Assembly (NCBI GenBank): GCA_031277165.1
Contig: JAISLT010000093.1
Location: 1-48,017, forward strand
From: Spirochaetaceae bacterium
Lineage (GTDB): Bacteria > Spirochaetota > Spirochaetia > Treponematales > Breznakiellaceae
Reading direction: 5' to 3'
Length of the DNA: 48,017 bases
Part shown: piece after piece, positions 7,244-15,968 of the stretch
Position numbering within the stretch: position 1 is the first letter of the stretch
How the letters are laid out: each line of letters starts with the position of its first letter
Notes under the pieces: generated by a model
The model's input: the letters and a program-made list of their open reading frames with translations, nothing else
Told to the model about the DNA's origin: nothing
The model's database searches: none
Program-made: the position numbers and the translations under genes

Positions 7244-9103
7244 TCAAACCTCAAAACTATCCACGATTTGGGAAATCGAGGCAATGGCCCCCTGATTGGT
7301 CAGGGCCAGCTGGGAAATTTCTTTGGCCCCGGCGTTGACGGTTTGTATGTCCCCGGCCATTTGGGAAATGCTGCGGGCTATTTCCCCGGTCTGGGTTTGC
7401 AGGGAGCCTATCTCCCTTAGCATGGATTCGCTGCCCTTCCGCATTTCTTTGGAACCGGTGCTGACCTCGGCGGTTACGTCGTTCATCACCTTTAGGGCCT
7501 CCATAACCTGGCCGGCCCCTTCCTTTTGTTCCCTAATGGCGTTGTGTACCTCCTGTACCAGCTTGTCCGTTTCGTCCACCCTGCCGGAAACCTGGACAAA
7601 GGATTCTTCCGATGTCTTGGCATTTTTTACAATGTGGGTAATGGTCTCCACAACCTGTTTTAGCTCGGCGCTGATCTTCTGGGATTCGGCGGAGGAATTT
7701 TCCGCCAGTTTCCGTATTTCATCGGCCACCACGGAAAAGCCCCGGCCCGCTTCCCCCGCGTGGGCCGCTTCAATGGCGGCATTCATCGCCAGAAGGTTTG
7801 TCTGGGCGGCGATGGTGGCGATGATCCGGTTTGCCTCCTGCAGGGCCTGGGACTGCTCGACAATTTCTTTTATCCTGGTACTGCTTTCCCGCTGTATGGC
7901 GCTCCCCGCGGCGGCGGCGTCCCCCACGGTCTTGAACTGGGCGGTCATCTTTTCCGTCACAGCGCCGATGGAGGCGATGTTGCCGATCATTTCTTCCACC
8001 GCCGCGGACGCCTCGCTTACGCTGGCCGCCTGGGTGCCGATGGAGTTGTCCAGGGATTCAATGTTTTGAGTGATCTGCTGCACCGCCGCGGAGGATTCGG
8101 TGACGCTGTGCATCTGCTCGCCGGTTTTTGCCCGGACCTGTTCCACCGCCCCGGAAATGCGCTCCAAAGACGAGGCCATGCCGGCGGCGTGTTCCCCCAG
8201 CTTAAGGCCCGAAGCGGTTAGATGCCCCTGGCCGGCCTTAATGTCCCGCATGCCGGTTCCCATATTTTCGCAAAAACTGTTGACCATCCCCGCGATGGTG
8301 CCCACCTCATCCACGGAACAGATGGAAATACGCCGGGTTAGATCTTTTTGGGCGGAGGATAAATTTTCAAGCTGCACAATCACCGAATCAAACAGGGCGG
8401 AGGTGCTTTTCTTAAGCGTAAGAGCCAGGGCAAACACCACCAGCACCAGGAAGAGGATAAGCCCCCCCAGGGCGGCCCGGTTTCCCCCGTCCAGATTCCC
8501 GATGCTTCCCCCCGCCCGGGTAAGGACCAGGAGGGTGGCGGAAAGGCTGTAGAGGATCGAAATAATGGTTACCGCGATGGGAATAATCAGCATCTTAATG
8601 CTCTGCCGCCCCTCCCGCAGTTCCCGGGGATATCCCGTAAGAGATCCGGAGATAAGGGTGGCCGATACCAGCCGGTCGCTCAACACATAGATAAAGGTTC
8701 CCACCAGCAGCCCCAGGGACAGGCATACAAGGTACAGGGTGGTCCCCATCCCCGGGGGAATTCCGATGGAAACGCCCTGGGCAAAAAGCCCCGCCAAAAG
8801 GGCGTTCTCGCATGCCGTAAACAGGGCGATCATCCCAAGCGGCACGGCGCCGATTTTTTTTAGGGTCCCGGCATAGGCTTCTCCCGTGGTTTTAAAAGCG
8901 GCGGAATCGAACAACCGGGCCTTGGAGCCCATGAGGAGGGTGGACAGGACGATGAAGGCCAGCCCCGGCAGCCCCACCCGCACCGGCATGACGGAAAGGG
9001 GAACCTGGGGGTTCCTGAACAAAAACCACAGGGCAAATACAATAAGCGTGTTGATCACATTGCCGGCGCAAATAAGCAGCAGAAAATTACATTTTTTACT
9101 CAA
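7244..9103 (-). CDS. methyl-accepting chemotaxis protein, membrane-embedded sensor
   Basis: Chemoreceptor of 619 residues that would control a CheA kinase. The signalling hairpin tip is intact (TNLLAMNAAIEAAHAGEAGR, then GFSVVADEIRKLAENS). The N-terminal 230 residues hold six hydrophobic segments (about 6-29, 44-60, 85-105, 120-142, 170-194, 210-230) and no sizeable periplasmic ligand domain, so sensing probably occurs within the membrane. A HAMP-like linker follows. No C-terminal CheR-tethering pentapeptide is seen (ends VDSFEV). The start is taken as TTG at 9103 because GGGAG lies six bases before it and residues upstream look non-coding; an ATG-like start at 9253 is less likely. Confidence 0.88.
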   Translation of the reverse strand: MSKKCNFLLLICAGNVINTLIVFALWFLFRNPQVPLSVMPVRVGLPGLAFIVLSTLLMGSKARLFDSAAFKTTGEAYAGTLKKIGAVPLGMIALFTACENALLAGLFAQGVSIGIPPGMGTTLYLVCLSLGLLVGTFIYVLSDRLVSATLISGSLTGYPRELREGRQSIKMLIIPIAVTIISILYSLSATLLVLTRAGGSIGNLDGGNRAALGGLILFLVLVVFALALTLKKSTSALFDSVIVQLENLSSAQKDLTRRISICSVDEVGTIAGMVNSFCENMGTGMRDIKAGQGHLTASGLKLGEHAAGMASSLERISGAVEQVRAKTGEQMHSVTESSAAVQQITQNIESLDNSIGTQAASVSEASAAVEEMIGNIASIGAVTEKMTAQFKTVGDAAAAGSAIQRESSTRIKEIVEQSQALQEANRIIATIAAQTNLLAMNAAIEAAHAGEAGRGFSVVADEIRKLAENSSAESQKISAELKQVVETITHIVKNAKTSEESFVQVSGRVDETDKLVQEVHNAIREQKEGAGQVMEALKVMNDVTAEVSTGSKEMRKGSESMLREIGSLQTQTGEIARSISQMAGDIQTVNAGAKEISQLALTNQGAIASISQIVDSFEV

Positions 9104-9377
9104 AATACACTCCCGGAATAGCACAATTTCGGCCCCGGCAGTCCGGCAATCGGGATTCTTTGTACCGCAGCTCAACTTTAAGTGTGAAGGGGCGCCTTGG
9201 ACAAAACAAGCGCGGCACGGTACCAGACAGCGCCGGATTATGCCGAAAAACAATTGGGGGTTTTTTCAGTGTACTCGATCATGGTATAAAAAACAACGGT
9301 ACCATTGGGGGTACGTAATGCCCCATACTAATCTTACTGGGCATTGACAAATTTCCCTTCTGTGGTAAGCTTGCCGT
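9104..9377. other. intergenic region with candidate promoter
   Basis: No gene is seen in these 274 bases. TTGACA at 9344-9349 followed after 16 bases by a weak -10 (TAAGCT, 9366-9371) ends six bases before the ATG at 9378, the same spacing as other leaderless candidates here. A small hairpin (TGGGG...CCCCA, about 9306-9325) lies just upstream. The divergent chemoreceptor would be transcribed from this region too, but I see no convincing promoter for it. Confidence 0.35.
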
Positions 9378-10715
9378 ATGGCATTGGTGCGATGTAACAG
9401 CCGGTCCCGGCCCGGAAAGCGGCCCCTTCCGCCGGTCCTTTTGCTTGTACTCGGTATATTCTGCGGCTGCGACGCCCTGAACGCCCCCCTAAAAGAAGAA
9501 ATCGACTACCACCTTTCCCTGCACCCGGTAAAAACCGGGGAAGAACTGGCCGCCGCCATAGGGGCCGTTCCCCTGGGGGGATCCGGGGCTTTTACGATCA
9601 TGACCGACATTTTTCTTTCCGCGACGATCTTCATAGGCGGTAAAACAATCACCGTGGAAGCCTATGCGGGGAACGGTGAAGAAAAGACAATCCGCCGGGC
9701 GGCGGGATTTTTTGGCTCGATGTTTGAGGTACAGCCCGGCGGCACGCTTGTGCTGGGGGGGGGCCGTGACAAGGAAAGACTGGCGCTGGATGGGAACAGT
9801 CCTGCCCTCACTGATTCCTTGATCAAGGTTGGCGGCGGAAACCTGGCCCTGAACGATGGGGCGGAACTGCGGAACAACCATGGCAACAGCGGCGGCGGGG
9901 TATACGTTGCCAGTGGCAGCTTTACCATGACCGGGGGAACAATCAGCGGAAATACCGCCGACACCTATGGCGGCGGTGTATGCGTCTCCACCGGCAGCTT
10001 TACCATGACCGGGGGGAGTATCAGCGGGAATACCGTCACCAGCTCTGCCTCCGGCACCGGCGGCGGCGGGGTATACGTTGTCAGTGGCAGCTTTACCGTG
10101 ACCGGAGGAAGCATCAGCGGGAATACTTCCAGCACCAGCGGCGGCGGGGTATACAATCAGAGCATTTTCACGATGTCCGGCGGAACGATCAGCGGGAATA
10201 GGGCCCTGGGCGGCAGCGGCTTTGGCGGCGGGGTATGTACCATAAGCAGCGCGGGTTTTACCATGAGCGGCGGAAGCATCAGCGGGAATTACGGCGGCCA
10301 TGGCGGCGGAGTATCTGTGACTAGCAGCGGTGTCCTCAATATGAGCGGGGGAACGATCGGAGGGAACACCGCCGCAGTACAGGGCGGCGGGGTATATGTT
10401 CAGGATGCCGGCTGCTATTTCAGAATGGGCGGTCCCGCGGTGGTCCACCCCAATAACCCGGTGTACCTTGCAGGAACCCCCTATCCAAATAATGCAAAAA
10501 TCACCGTAACGGCCCTCTTGACCCCTCCCGGCGGCATTACCGCGTTACTTACCTCGGAGGCGACAAGCCTTACTACAGCTCTGGTTGTGGAATATTATAC
10601 CTATCATCTAACCAACGGTGATGTAAAAAAATTCCGGTACAACAATAGTACTACCGAACTTGTCTTTATTGGGGGCTCCTTCCTCCGCGAGGGGAGGATA
10701 CCACCACCACCGTAA
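9378..10715 (+). CDS. lipoprotein with GG-x-ISGN beta-helix repeats
   Basis: Predicted surface or periplasmic lipoprotein of 445 residues. A lipoprotein signal ends in lipobox GIFCGC near residue 33. Residues about 160-345 hold seven or so repeats of the form F-T-M-(T/S)-G-G-(T/S)-I-S-G-N followed by GGGVYV, typical of right-handed beta-helix proteins (polymorphic membrane protein-like or pectate-lyase-like folds). The repeats are strongly conserved also in DNA, which suggests recent expansion. The C-terminal 100 residues are unrelated and end in Pro-Pro-Pro-Pro. Function unknown; adhesion or polysaccharide binding are possibilities. A paralogue lies at 27514. Confidence 0.75.
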   Translation: MALVRCNSRSRPGKRPLPPVLLLVLGIFCGCDALNAPLKEEIDYHLSLHPVKTGEELAAAIGAVPLGGSGAFTIMTDIFLSATIFIGGKTITVEAYAGNGEEKTIRRAAGFFGSMFEVQPGGTLVLGGGRDKERLALDGNSPALTDSLIKVGGGNLALNDGAELRNNHGNSGGGVYVASGSFTMTGGTISGNTADTYGGGVCVSTGSFTMTGGSISGNTVTSSASGTGGGGVYVVSGSFTVTGGSISGNTSSTSGGGVYNQSIFTMSGGTISGNRALGGSGFGGGVCTISSAGFTMSGGSISGNYGGHGGGVSVTSSGVLNMSGGTIGGNTAAVQGGGVYVQDAGCYFRMGGPAVVHPNNPVYLAGTPYPNNAKITVTALLTPPGGITALLTSEATSLTTALVVEYYTYHLTNGDVKKFRYNNSTTELVFIGGSFLREGRIPPPP

Positions 10716-10743
10716 TCCCCCTAAAACAGTAAGCGCCCTCTTA

Positions 10744-11676
10744 TCATGGTGTATCCGGAAGGGTCTTTTTCAGTTCTTCCCTGGTCAGCACTATCACCAC
10801 CCGGCCCTCCCTAAGAAGCCGGCGGTTAGATTCACTGGAAAGGATTAGCAGGGCGTCGTCCCTGTCTATGATCGGGTCCGTGGGGGCCTCCCCAAAGAGT
10901 CCCCGGGCTATGATCCGCAAAGGGTTTTCTCCCACCAGGGAAACAAGGCCCCGGTCAATCCCCGAAGGGCCCTGGCCCATGATGCGGTCCCGGCCGGCGT
11001 ACCGGACCATGGCGCCCCCGGCATAATCCGGCCCGCCGCTTTCCCCGGAAGCGGACCGGTCAAAATTCGGATCCACCATGTTGCGTTCGTACACCAGGGT
11101 CATCTCGCTGTCCCAGATTTTTGGGAACAGACAGGGAACCGTCCGGGCCAGGGAAGAACGGCCGTGGACCGGAAGATCTTCGTCGGCCATAATAACAATT
11201 CCCGTATACCGGTCCGCCGGAACGGGAATAAGGGGCCCCTGTACTTCCCGGGGTCTGGTATGGCGGGTAAGCTGCAAGGATATGTCCCTAAGGTTCACCG
11301 AATACCGGGCGGAAATAGCGGAAAGATCCGGCAAAAGGGATGGGGGAATGTGGCGGGCATTTCTTGCAAAGCTGTCCCCGGTATGCAGGGATAGTCCTCC
11401 CCGGTCTACCAGATCCCCTATGGTGGAGGATGAATCCACCCGGATGTTAAAGATAAAGGGCTGGATAAGGGCCGGGTACTGATCCTCCAGCAGGGCCTCT
11501 GCCCGGGCCCTTCCTGCGGGGAGCCTAATCCCCGTCTTGGCCAGGTCCAGGGTAACGGCGGCGTTCAGCTCCATCCGATCCCATTCCAGGGTCCCCCGGA
11601 TACGGGTCTCCTGGGCGGCGGCGGCGCCCGTAAGGCCCAGGGCCAGGACCGGTATAAGGCAGCACTGCAGGTTCAT
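10744..11676 (-). CDS. exported protein of unknown function
   Basis: I do not recognise this 310-residue protein. It has a Sec signal peptide ending in AAAA-Q near residue 22, so it is probably periplasmic. The C-terminus (DRDDALLILSSESNRRLLRE then VVIVLTREEL) is the most structured-looking part. Its ATG overlaps the stop of the upstream transglycosylase gene by one base (TAATG), so the two are translationally coupled and may act together on the cell wall. Confidence 0.65.
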   Translation of the reverse strand: MNLQCCLIPVLALGLTGAAAAQETRIRGTLEWDRMELNAAVTLDLAKTGIRLPAGRARAEALLEDQYPALIQPFIFNIRVDSSSTIGDLVDRGGLSLHTGDSFARNARHIPPSLLPDLSAISARYSVNLRDISLQLTRHTRPREVQGPLIPVPADRYTGIVIMADEDLPVHGRSSLARTVPCLFPKIWDSEMTLVYERNMVDPNFDRSASGESGGPDYAGGAMVRYAGRDRIMGQGPSGIDRGLVSLVGENPLRIIARGLFGEAPTDPIIDRDDALLILSSESNRRLLREGRVVIVLTREELKKTLPDTP

Positions 11677-13007
11677 TATTGGCTGGCCGGTGTTTTAAGG
11701 GTACTCCCTTCCCTTAGGGTATCGTTAAGCCCCATATTGTTGATCCGTGCCAGGGTTTCGGGGTTGGTGTTGTACGCCAGGGCGATGGACCAGAGGGTTT
11801 CTCCCCGTTTAACAAGGTGGGTCCCGGAAAAAGAGACGTTTTCTATCCGGGGCCTGGCGGCGGGGGTACTGTCTCTAAGGGCGGGGATAATAAGCCGCAC
11901 CCCTATTTTAAGGTACCGGTCCCGAAGTCCCGGATTGTGGCTGCGGATTTGGCTTTCCGAAACCCCGTAACGGCCGGCTATACCCGAAAGGGTATCCCCG
12001 GATCGGATCGTGTGAAAGTAGTACTTTATAAGGCTTAGTTCCGGGTTTTCCAGCACCGCGGTAATTGCTTCGGCCTGGGCGGCGGGGACCTTAATGTGGT
12101 AATTAGGGTCCGGCGGGGTAATGCCGTAAAAAAGCTCCCCGTTGGCCCTTTTTAGTTCCGCCCCGGGAAGTCCCGCATGTTCCGCCACCATGCCCAGGTC
12201 CACGGAACGGCTTACCGCTATGCGGGTCCACTGGGGATCCTCCGGCCAGAGGGGTTCAATGCCGTACCGGCGGGGGTTGGATAAAATGTGGGACACCGCC
12301 AAAAGCTTGGGAATATAATGGATAGTTTCGTTTTTAAAGACCCGCCGTTTACACAGTTCCCAGTAGTCGGCGCCGGGGTGTTTCTTCATGGCGTTCAGGA
12401 CCGTCCCCAGGCCGGCGTTATAGGCGGACAGGGCCAGTTCCCAGCTTCCCACCCGCTTATACTCCGTCTCCAGCTTGTTCAACGCCCCCAGGGTGGATTT
12501 CCAAAAATCCCGGCGCTCGTCCATCCAGTCGGTAATTTTCATGTCGTAGGGGTTAATGCTGTTCCGCATGAACTGCCATAGGCCGGTGGCGCCGGAACGG
12601 CTTACCGCGGTAACCGAATAGGCCGATTCAATTACCGGCAGGTAGATAAGCTCCTGGGGAAGGCCCCGCTTTTCAATTTCGCCCTGAATAAAGGCCAGGT
12701 AGGGGCCGCTCCGCTGCATCACCGTGGTAAGCCATCTGCGGCCCACCCCGGTGGAATACTGCTCAATGTATTTTTGAGTCAAGGCTTCGTCGAACCCCGT
12801 AAGGGTCAGCAGAACCGGGGCTTCGCCGTGGGGCTTGGAAGCGTAGGGTTGAACATACTTAACCTGCCGCAGGGGCCTTGTAATGGGTTCATTGGGAATT
12901 ACTTCCAAATGTTCCGCCTCGTCCAACTGGTAGTTTACCAGTTCTTCGGCCCCGGCCAAAAGGGCGGGGACGGTCAGTGCAATCAGAAACAGCGGGATCG
13001 TTCTCAT
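11676..13007 (-). CDS. MltD-like lytic transglycosylase with two LysM domains
   Basis: Periplasmic enzyme that cleaves peptidoglycan glycan strands, 443 residues. A signal peptide spans residues 1-20. The SLT domain lies at about 115-245 with catalytic Glu127 in LIYLPVIESAYS, followed by GATGLWQFM and LALSAYNAGLGTV, which are the family signatures. LysM repeats at about 330-374 and 396-439 bind peptidoglycan. The ATG at 13007 is chosen over an overlapping TTG at 13010; no convincing ribosome site precedes it, but a promoter -10 box ends six bases upstream. It is divergent from the gene at 13072. Confidence 0.88.
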   Translation of the reverse strand: MRTIPLFLIALTVPALLAGAEELVNYQLDEAEHLEVIPNEPITRPLRQVKYVQPYASKPHGEAPVLLTLTGFDEALTQKYIEQYSTGVGRRWLTTVMQRSGPYLAFIQGEIEKRGLPQELIYLPVIESAYSVTAVSRSGATGLWQFMRNSINPYDMKITDWMDERRDFWKSTLGALNKLETEYKRVGSWELALSAYNAGLGTVLNAMKKHPGADYWELCKRRVFKNETIHYIPKLLAVSHILSNPRRYGIEPLWPEDPQWTRIAVSRSVDLGMVAEHAGLPGAELKRANGELFYGITPPDPNYHIKVPAAQAEAITAVLENPELSLIKYYFHTIRSGDTLSGIAGRYGVSESQIRSHNPGLRDRYLKIGVRLIIPALRDSTPAARPRIENVSFSGTHLVKRGETLWSIALAYNTNPETLARINNMGLNDTLREGSTLKTPASQ

Positions 13008-13013
13008 CAAATT

Positions 13014-13065
13014 ATCCTACCACGAAGGGTTCCCATTGGCAAGGGAAGAAAAGAATTGGTATAGT
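13014..13065. promoter_or_regulatory. back-to-back divergent promoters sharing one -35 box
   Basis: The heptamer TTGGCAA (13036-13042) reads as TTGGCA on plus and TTGCCA on minus. Plus: 18-base spacer, then TATAGT (13060-13065), six bases before the ATG at 13072. Minus: 17-base spacer, then TAGGAT (13014-13019), six bases before the ATG at 13007. Both messages would be leaderless, and polymerase could bind only one side at a time. Confidence 0.6.
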
Positions 13066-13071
13066 AGTAGT

Positions 13072-13620
13072 ATGCGTCACCGTTCTCAAGTTACCACCCA
13101 TATTGTTTTTATTGCCGGCCTGGCCCTAATGCTCCTGGGCATTGGCTTCCTTTTAGGAACCATGACGGGGGTTTCCCGGCTTTCTGTACTATGGTCCTTT
13201 CTTTTTGTTATTATCGGCGCCTTTTGTGCGGGTTTAGCGATAAAACGCAATAAACGTACCGTATATTTGTTTTTTGCCGCCTTTCTTATTCTTATCGGAA
13301 TTTTCCTTTTTCTTTCCACCCTAAAAATTATCCCCATTACCCTGGCCCAGGGCTGGCCCCTTATTTCGGTCTTTTCCGGCCTGGCCCTGCTGCCCGCGGG
13401 GCTGCGGCATTACGGGGGCTTCCGGTACAAGTACCTTATTCCCTCCCTGGCCTTTGTTATCCTTGGCTGTGCGCTCCTGGTTTTTTCGTTTAAGATAGTT
13501 TCTTTTTCGTTTAAACGCTTTGTGGTCAACTGGTGGCCCCTGTTGATCCTATTGGGGGGCCTTATACTTATCCTCCTTTCGATCAGCTCCAGGTCCGGGG
13601 ACAGGGATGAGGTTCCGTGA
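13072..13620 (+). CDS. small multi-pass membrane protein
   Basis: A 182-residue protein that is almost entirely hydrophobic, with five or six membrane segments and a short charged tail (SRSGDRDEVP). Its alternation of short loops and paired helices resembles DUF5668/LiaF-type membrane domains, but I cannot assign a family. The ATG at 13072 is preferred over a TTG at 13036 because a promoter would lie inside the longer version. Its stop overlaps the GTG of the next gene by four bases (GTGA), implying co-translation with the TPR lipoprotein. Confidence 0.65.
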   Translation: MRHRSQVTTHIVFIAGLALMLLGIGFLLGTMTGVSRLSVLWSFLFVIIGAFCAGLAIKRNKRTVYLFFAAFLILIGIFLFLSTLKIIPITLAQGWPLISVFSGLALLPAGLRHYGGFRYKYLIPSLAFVILGCALLVFSFKIVSFSFKRFVVNWWPLLILLGGLILILLSISSRSGDRDEVP

Positions 13621-15284
13621 AATTTCCGGTGGCCATTCCGGTTTTGTTTTTTCTGTGCATATTTTTTTCCTGTTCCACCCCTCCCCGGGGGGGGACGGAT
13701 CCTCCCCCGGGGGCCGATCCCGGGACCGCCGCCAATCCCCCGGAGGATCTGCGTTACCGGGTGGAGCTGGGAACCCCCGATTCCCTTAGAGAAGCCGCCG
13801 GGATGCTGCAAGGCCGGAACCTCCAGGAAGATGCCGGGGCCCTGGCCGCCGCCGCCCGGGAAATTCACCGGGCGGTTTATCCGGACATCGACATTTCCTT
13901 TTCCGGGGCCAATCCCCCGCTGAACCACCCCTATACCAAAATTTTACGGGAGGCGGGGGGAGGGAACTATGCCGCCCCCTCCTCCGGCTCCCGGGATTTT
14001 CTGGAGTATGTGCTTCCTTTTCTGGCCTATTACGGCGCCGGTTTTCCCGCCCCGGCGCTGCGAAATATCCTGTCCCACCTGGACCGGGCCGCCCAGCTTA
14101 ATCCCCGGTCCGTTCTGGTTCCGCTGTTCCGGGGTTTTGCCCTGGAAAAAACCGGGGACCCTTCCCGGGCCGAGGCGGCGTACCGGCAGGCGCTGGATCT
14201 ATCCCCCCTCTGCTACCCCGCGGAACTGGGGCTTATCCGGCTTCTTGTTTCGCAGGGCGCCGCCGAAGGTCTGCCCCGGCTGCAGGACCTTTCCCGGCGC
14301 TACCCCGCTAACCGGGAGATGCAGCTGCTGCTGATCCGGCTCTATGCGGACAGGCAGGATTGGGCCGGCGCCGACGGGATAATTGACGGGATGCTCCGCC
14401 GGGACAGCCGGGATGGGGAGGTCCTTCTTTTACGGACCGGAATTTTGCTGGACCGGGGCCTTTTCCAGCAGGCCCAAAGCTCCCTGGACGCCTATGCTTC
14501 CATTGAAACCACCAGCCGGCGCTATATTTTTTTGCGGGCCCGGCTGCAGGCAGAGGCGTACCGGAACCAGGGGGCGGCCCTTAACTACCTGCGGTCCCTG
14601 GTCCGTTCATACCCCGCGGACCCGGAGACAGCCCTCTATATGGCGGGGCTGCTGCTGGGATCCTCCCGGACAGAGGAGAAGGCCGAAGGCAGGACGATCC
14701 TGAACCGGCTTCTGGGGGATCCTTCCCCGCCGGTGCTGGCCCTGGCGGTGGAAAACAGCATAGGACAGGAAAATTGGAAGGACGCTAAAATCTACTCGGA
14801 CAAGCTCCTGGCCCAGCGGAAAAACGACAGGGACCTGTTTAACGCATACCGGATAGAGCGGGCCCTGGGAAACTATGCCGCGGCCCTGTCCCATGCCCGG
14901 GAACTCTACGGCCGGGATCCCTCCGGGGAAGAGGCGGTATTTTCGTACATCACCGCCCTTACCGAGACGGGCCGGCAGGCCGAAGCGTCCCGGATCATCG
15001 ATCAGCGCCTGGCGGCGGTTCCCGGGGGACCCCAGAAAAGCAGGTACTATTACCTCCGGTCCAGGCTGCGGACCAGCGAAGACGCCCTGATGAACGACCT
15101 GCGGTCAAGCCTTTTTGAGGATCCCCTTAACCTTGACGCGTTGACAGCGATGTTTGAAATTTACCACCGCCGGAAGGACCAGCGCCGGGCGGCGTATTAT
15201 CTGCGGCAGGCCCTGACCATTGCCCCCAATAACCCCCAGCTTAAACGCTACGAGCCGGAGTACAGGTCTATCCTGGGGCAGTAG
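13617..15284 (+). CDS. TPR-repeat lipoprotein
   Basis: Predicted periplasmic lipoprotein of 555 residues. The signal ends in lipobox IFFSC at about residue 19, followed by a Pro/Gly-rich spacer. From about residue 155 the chain is a string of helix pairs with TPR-type spacing (for example ALEKTGDPSRAEAAYRQALD and RAAYYLRQALTIAPNNPQL), indicating a protein-interaction scaffold. The GTG start overlaps the previous stop. Partner unknown; a role in envelope assembly is an inference from location. Confidence 0.8.
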   Translation: MKFPVAIPVLFFLCIFFSCSTPPRGGTDPPPGADPGTAANPPEDLRYRVELGTPDSLREAAGMLQGRNLQEDAGALAAAAREIHRAVYPDIDISFSGANPPLNHPYTKILREAGGGNYAAPSSGSRDFLEYVLPFLAYYGAGFPAPALRNILSHLDRAAQLNPRSVLVPLFRGFALEKTGDPSRAEAAYRQALDLSPLCYPAELGLIRLLVSQGAAEGLPRLQDLSRRYPANREMQLLLIRLYADRQDWAGADGIIDGMLRRDSRDGEVLLLRTGILLDRGLFQQAQSSLDAYASIETTSRRYIFLRARLQAEAYRNQGAALNYLRSLVRSYPADPETALYMAGLLLGSSRTEEKAEGRTILNRLLGDPSPPVLALAVENSIGQENWKDAKIYSDKLLAQRKNDRDLFNAYRIERALGNYAAALSHARELYGRDPSGEEAVFSYITALTETGRQAEASRIIDQRLAAVPGGPQKSRYYYLRSRLRTSEDALMNDLRSSLFEDPLNLDALTAMFEIYHRRKDQRRAAYYLRQALTIAPNNPQLKRYEPEYRSILGQ

Positions 15285-15292
15285 GAAAATGC

Positions 15293-15583
15293 CTACAGCA
15301 GGATCGCCCGTTTAACATTCACGGGGAATACCCCAAAAAGCCGGTCCGGTAAACCCCCGGCGCCATAGGAGGTTCCGGCGGCTTTGTTGTACGCTTCGAC
15401 TACCAGGGCCTTTTCCCCGGCATCGCCGGAAAAAACCGCCGAAGCCCAGGCTGCCCGGAACAGTCCCTTTTCCGCCAGTTCCGCGGTAGAGAGGGACCCG
15501 TACCGGCGGGCCCCCTGGCTGTCTACCACCGCCGCAGGGCCGTCGTAGCCTATGGTAAAGATAAAATGATCCCGGGACAGCAT
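15293..15583 (-). CDS. small conserved-looking protein next to rubredoxin
   Basis: I do not recognise this 96-residue protein. It has no signal peptide or membrane segment and is rich in Ala and Gly. Its ATG shares a base with the rubredoxin stop (TAATG at 15581-15585 on the minus strand), so the two are co-translated. It could be a redox partner or simply downstream. It converges with the TPR gene with only eight bases between them. Confidence 0.55.
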   Translation of the reverse strand: MLSRDHFIFTIGYDGPAAVVDSQGARRYGSLSTAELAEKGLFRAAWASAVFSGDAGEKALVVEAYNKAAGTSYGAGGLPDRLFGVFPVNVKRAILL

Positions 15584-15744
15584 TATGAAACGGGAGAAAA
15601 ATCGGCCTTGCCCACTCCGCAGAGGGGGCAGACCCAGTCCTCCGGAATATCCTTAAATGCGGTGCCGGGCTGTATGCCGCCGCCGGGATCCCCCTCGGCG
15701 GGATCGTACACATAACCGCAGATCTTGCAGATATATTTTCCCAT
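15583..15744 (-). CDS. rubredoxin
   Basis: Small electron carrier with one iron held by four cysteines. The 53 residues read [20 protein letters not shown], then the second knuckle [14 protein letters not shown]: Cys6, Cys9, Cys39 and Cys42 are the canonical ligands. In anaerobes it delivers electrons to superoxide reductase, rubrerythrin or flavodiiron proteins; none of these is in the window. AAGGAG lies six bases before the ATG. The gene is short and overlaps a longer out-of-frame reading frame. Confidence 0.93.
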   Translation of the reverse strand: MGKYICKICGYVYDPAEGDPGGGIQPGTAFKDIPEDWVCPLCGVGKADFSPVS

Positions 15745-15869
15745 GTGTTACTCCTTAGGGGACATTTCCTAAACCTTCCGGAAAAGTCCCTGCTGTTTAA
15801 AGAATAACAGAAAGTCCCCTCGCTGTCCACAGAACCCCGGAATCTTTTTAAGCGCCTTTGCCCCGGCCC

Positions 15870-15947
15870 TTGAACATCCCCGGGGTTTGTGCTAGGCTTG
15901 TATTCTAATCATCTGGCCTTTTCCAAGGTAGACCCTTTGGAAGGGCC
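15870..15947 (+). promoter_or_regulatory. promoter and leader hairpin of yajC-secD-secF
   Basis: TTGAAC (15870-15875), 17 bases, TAGGCT (15893-15898) form a possible promoter. A hairpin follows at 15915-15947 (GGCCTTTTCCAAGG pairing imperfectly with CCTTTGGAAGGGCC), then TTATTTCG, then AAGGAT and the yajC ATG at 15969. The hairpin plus T-rich tail looks like a weak attenuator in the leader of the secretion operon. Confidence 0.4.
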
Positions 15948-15968
15948 TTATTTCGTAAGGATGTTACT

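Noticed and set aside
15312..15830. 172-codon minus-strand reading frame over the rubredoxin region
   Set aside because: Out of frame with the rubredoxin, whose four cysteines and ribosome site are decisive.
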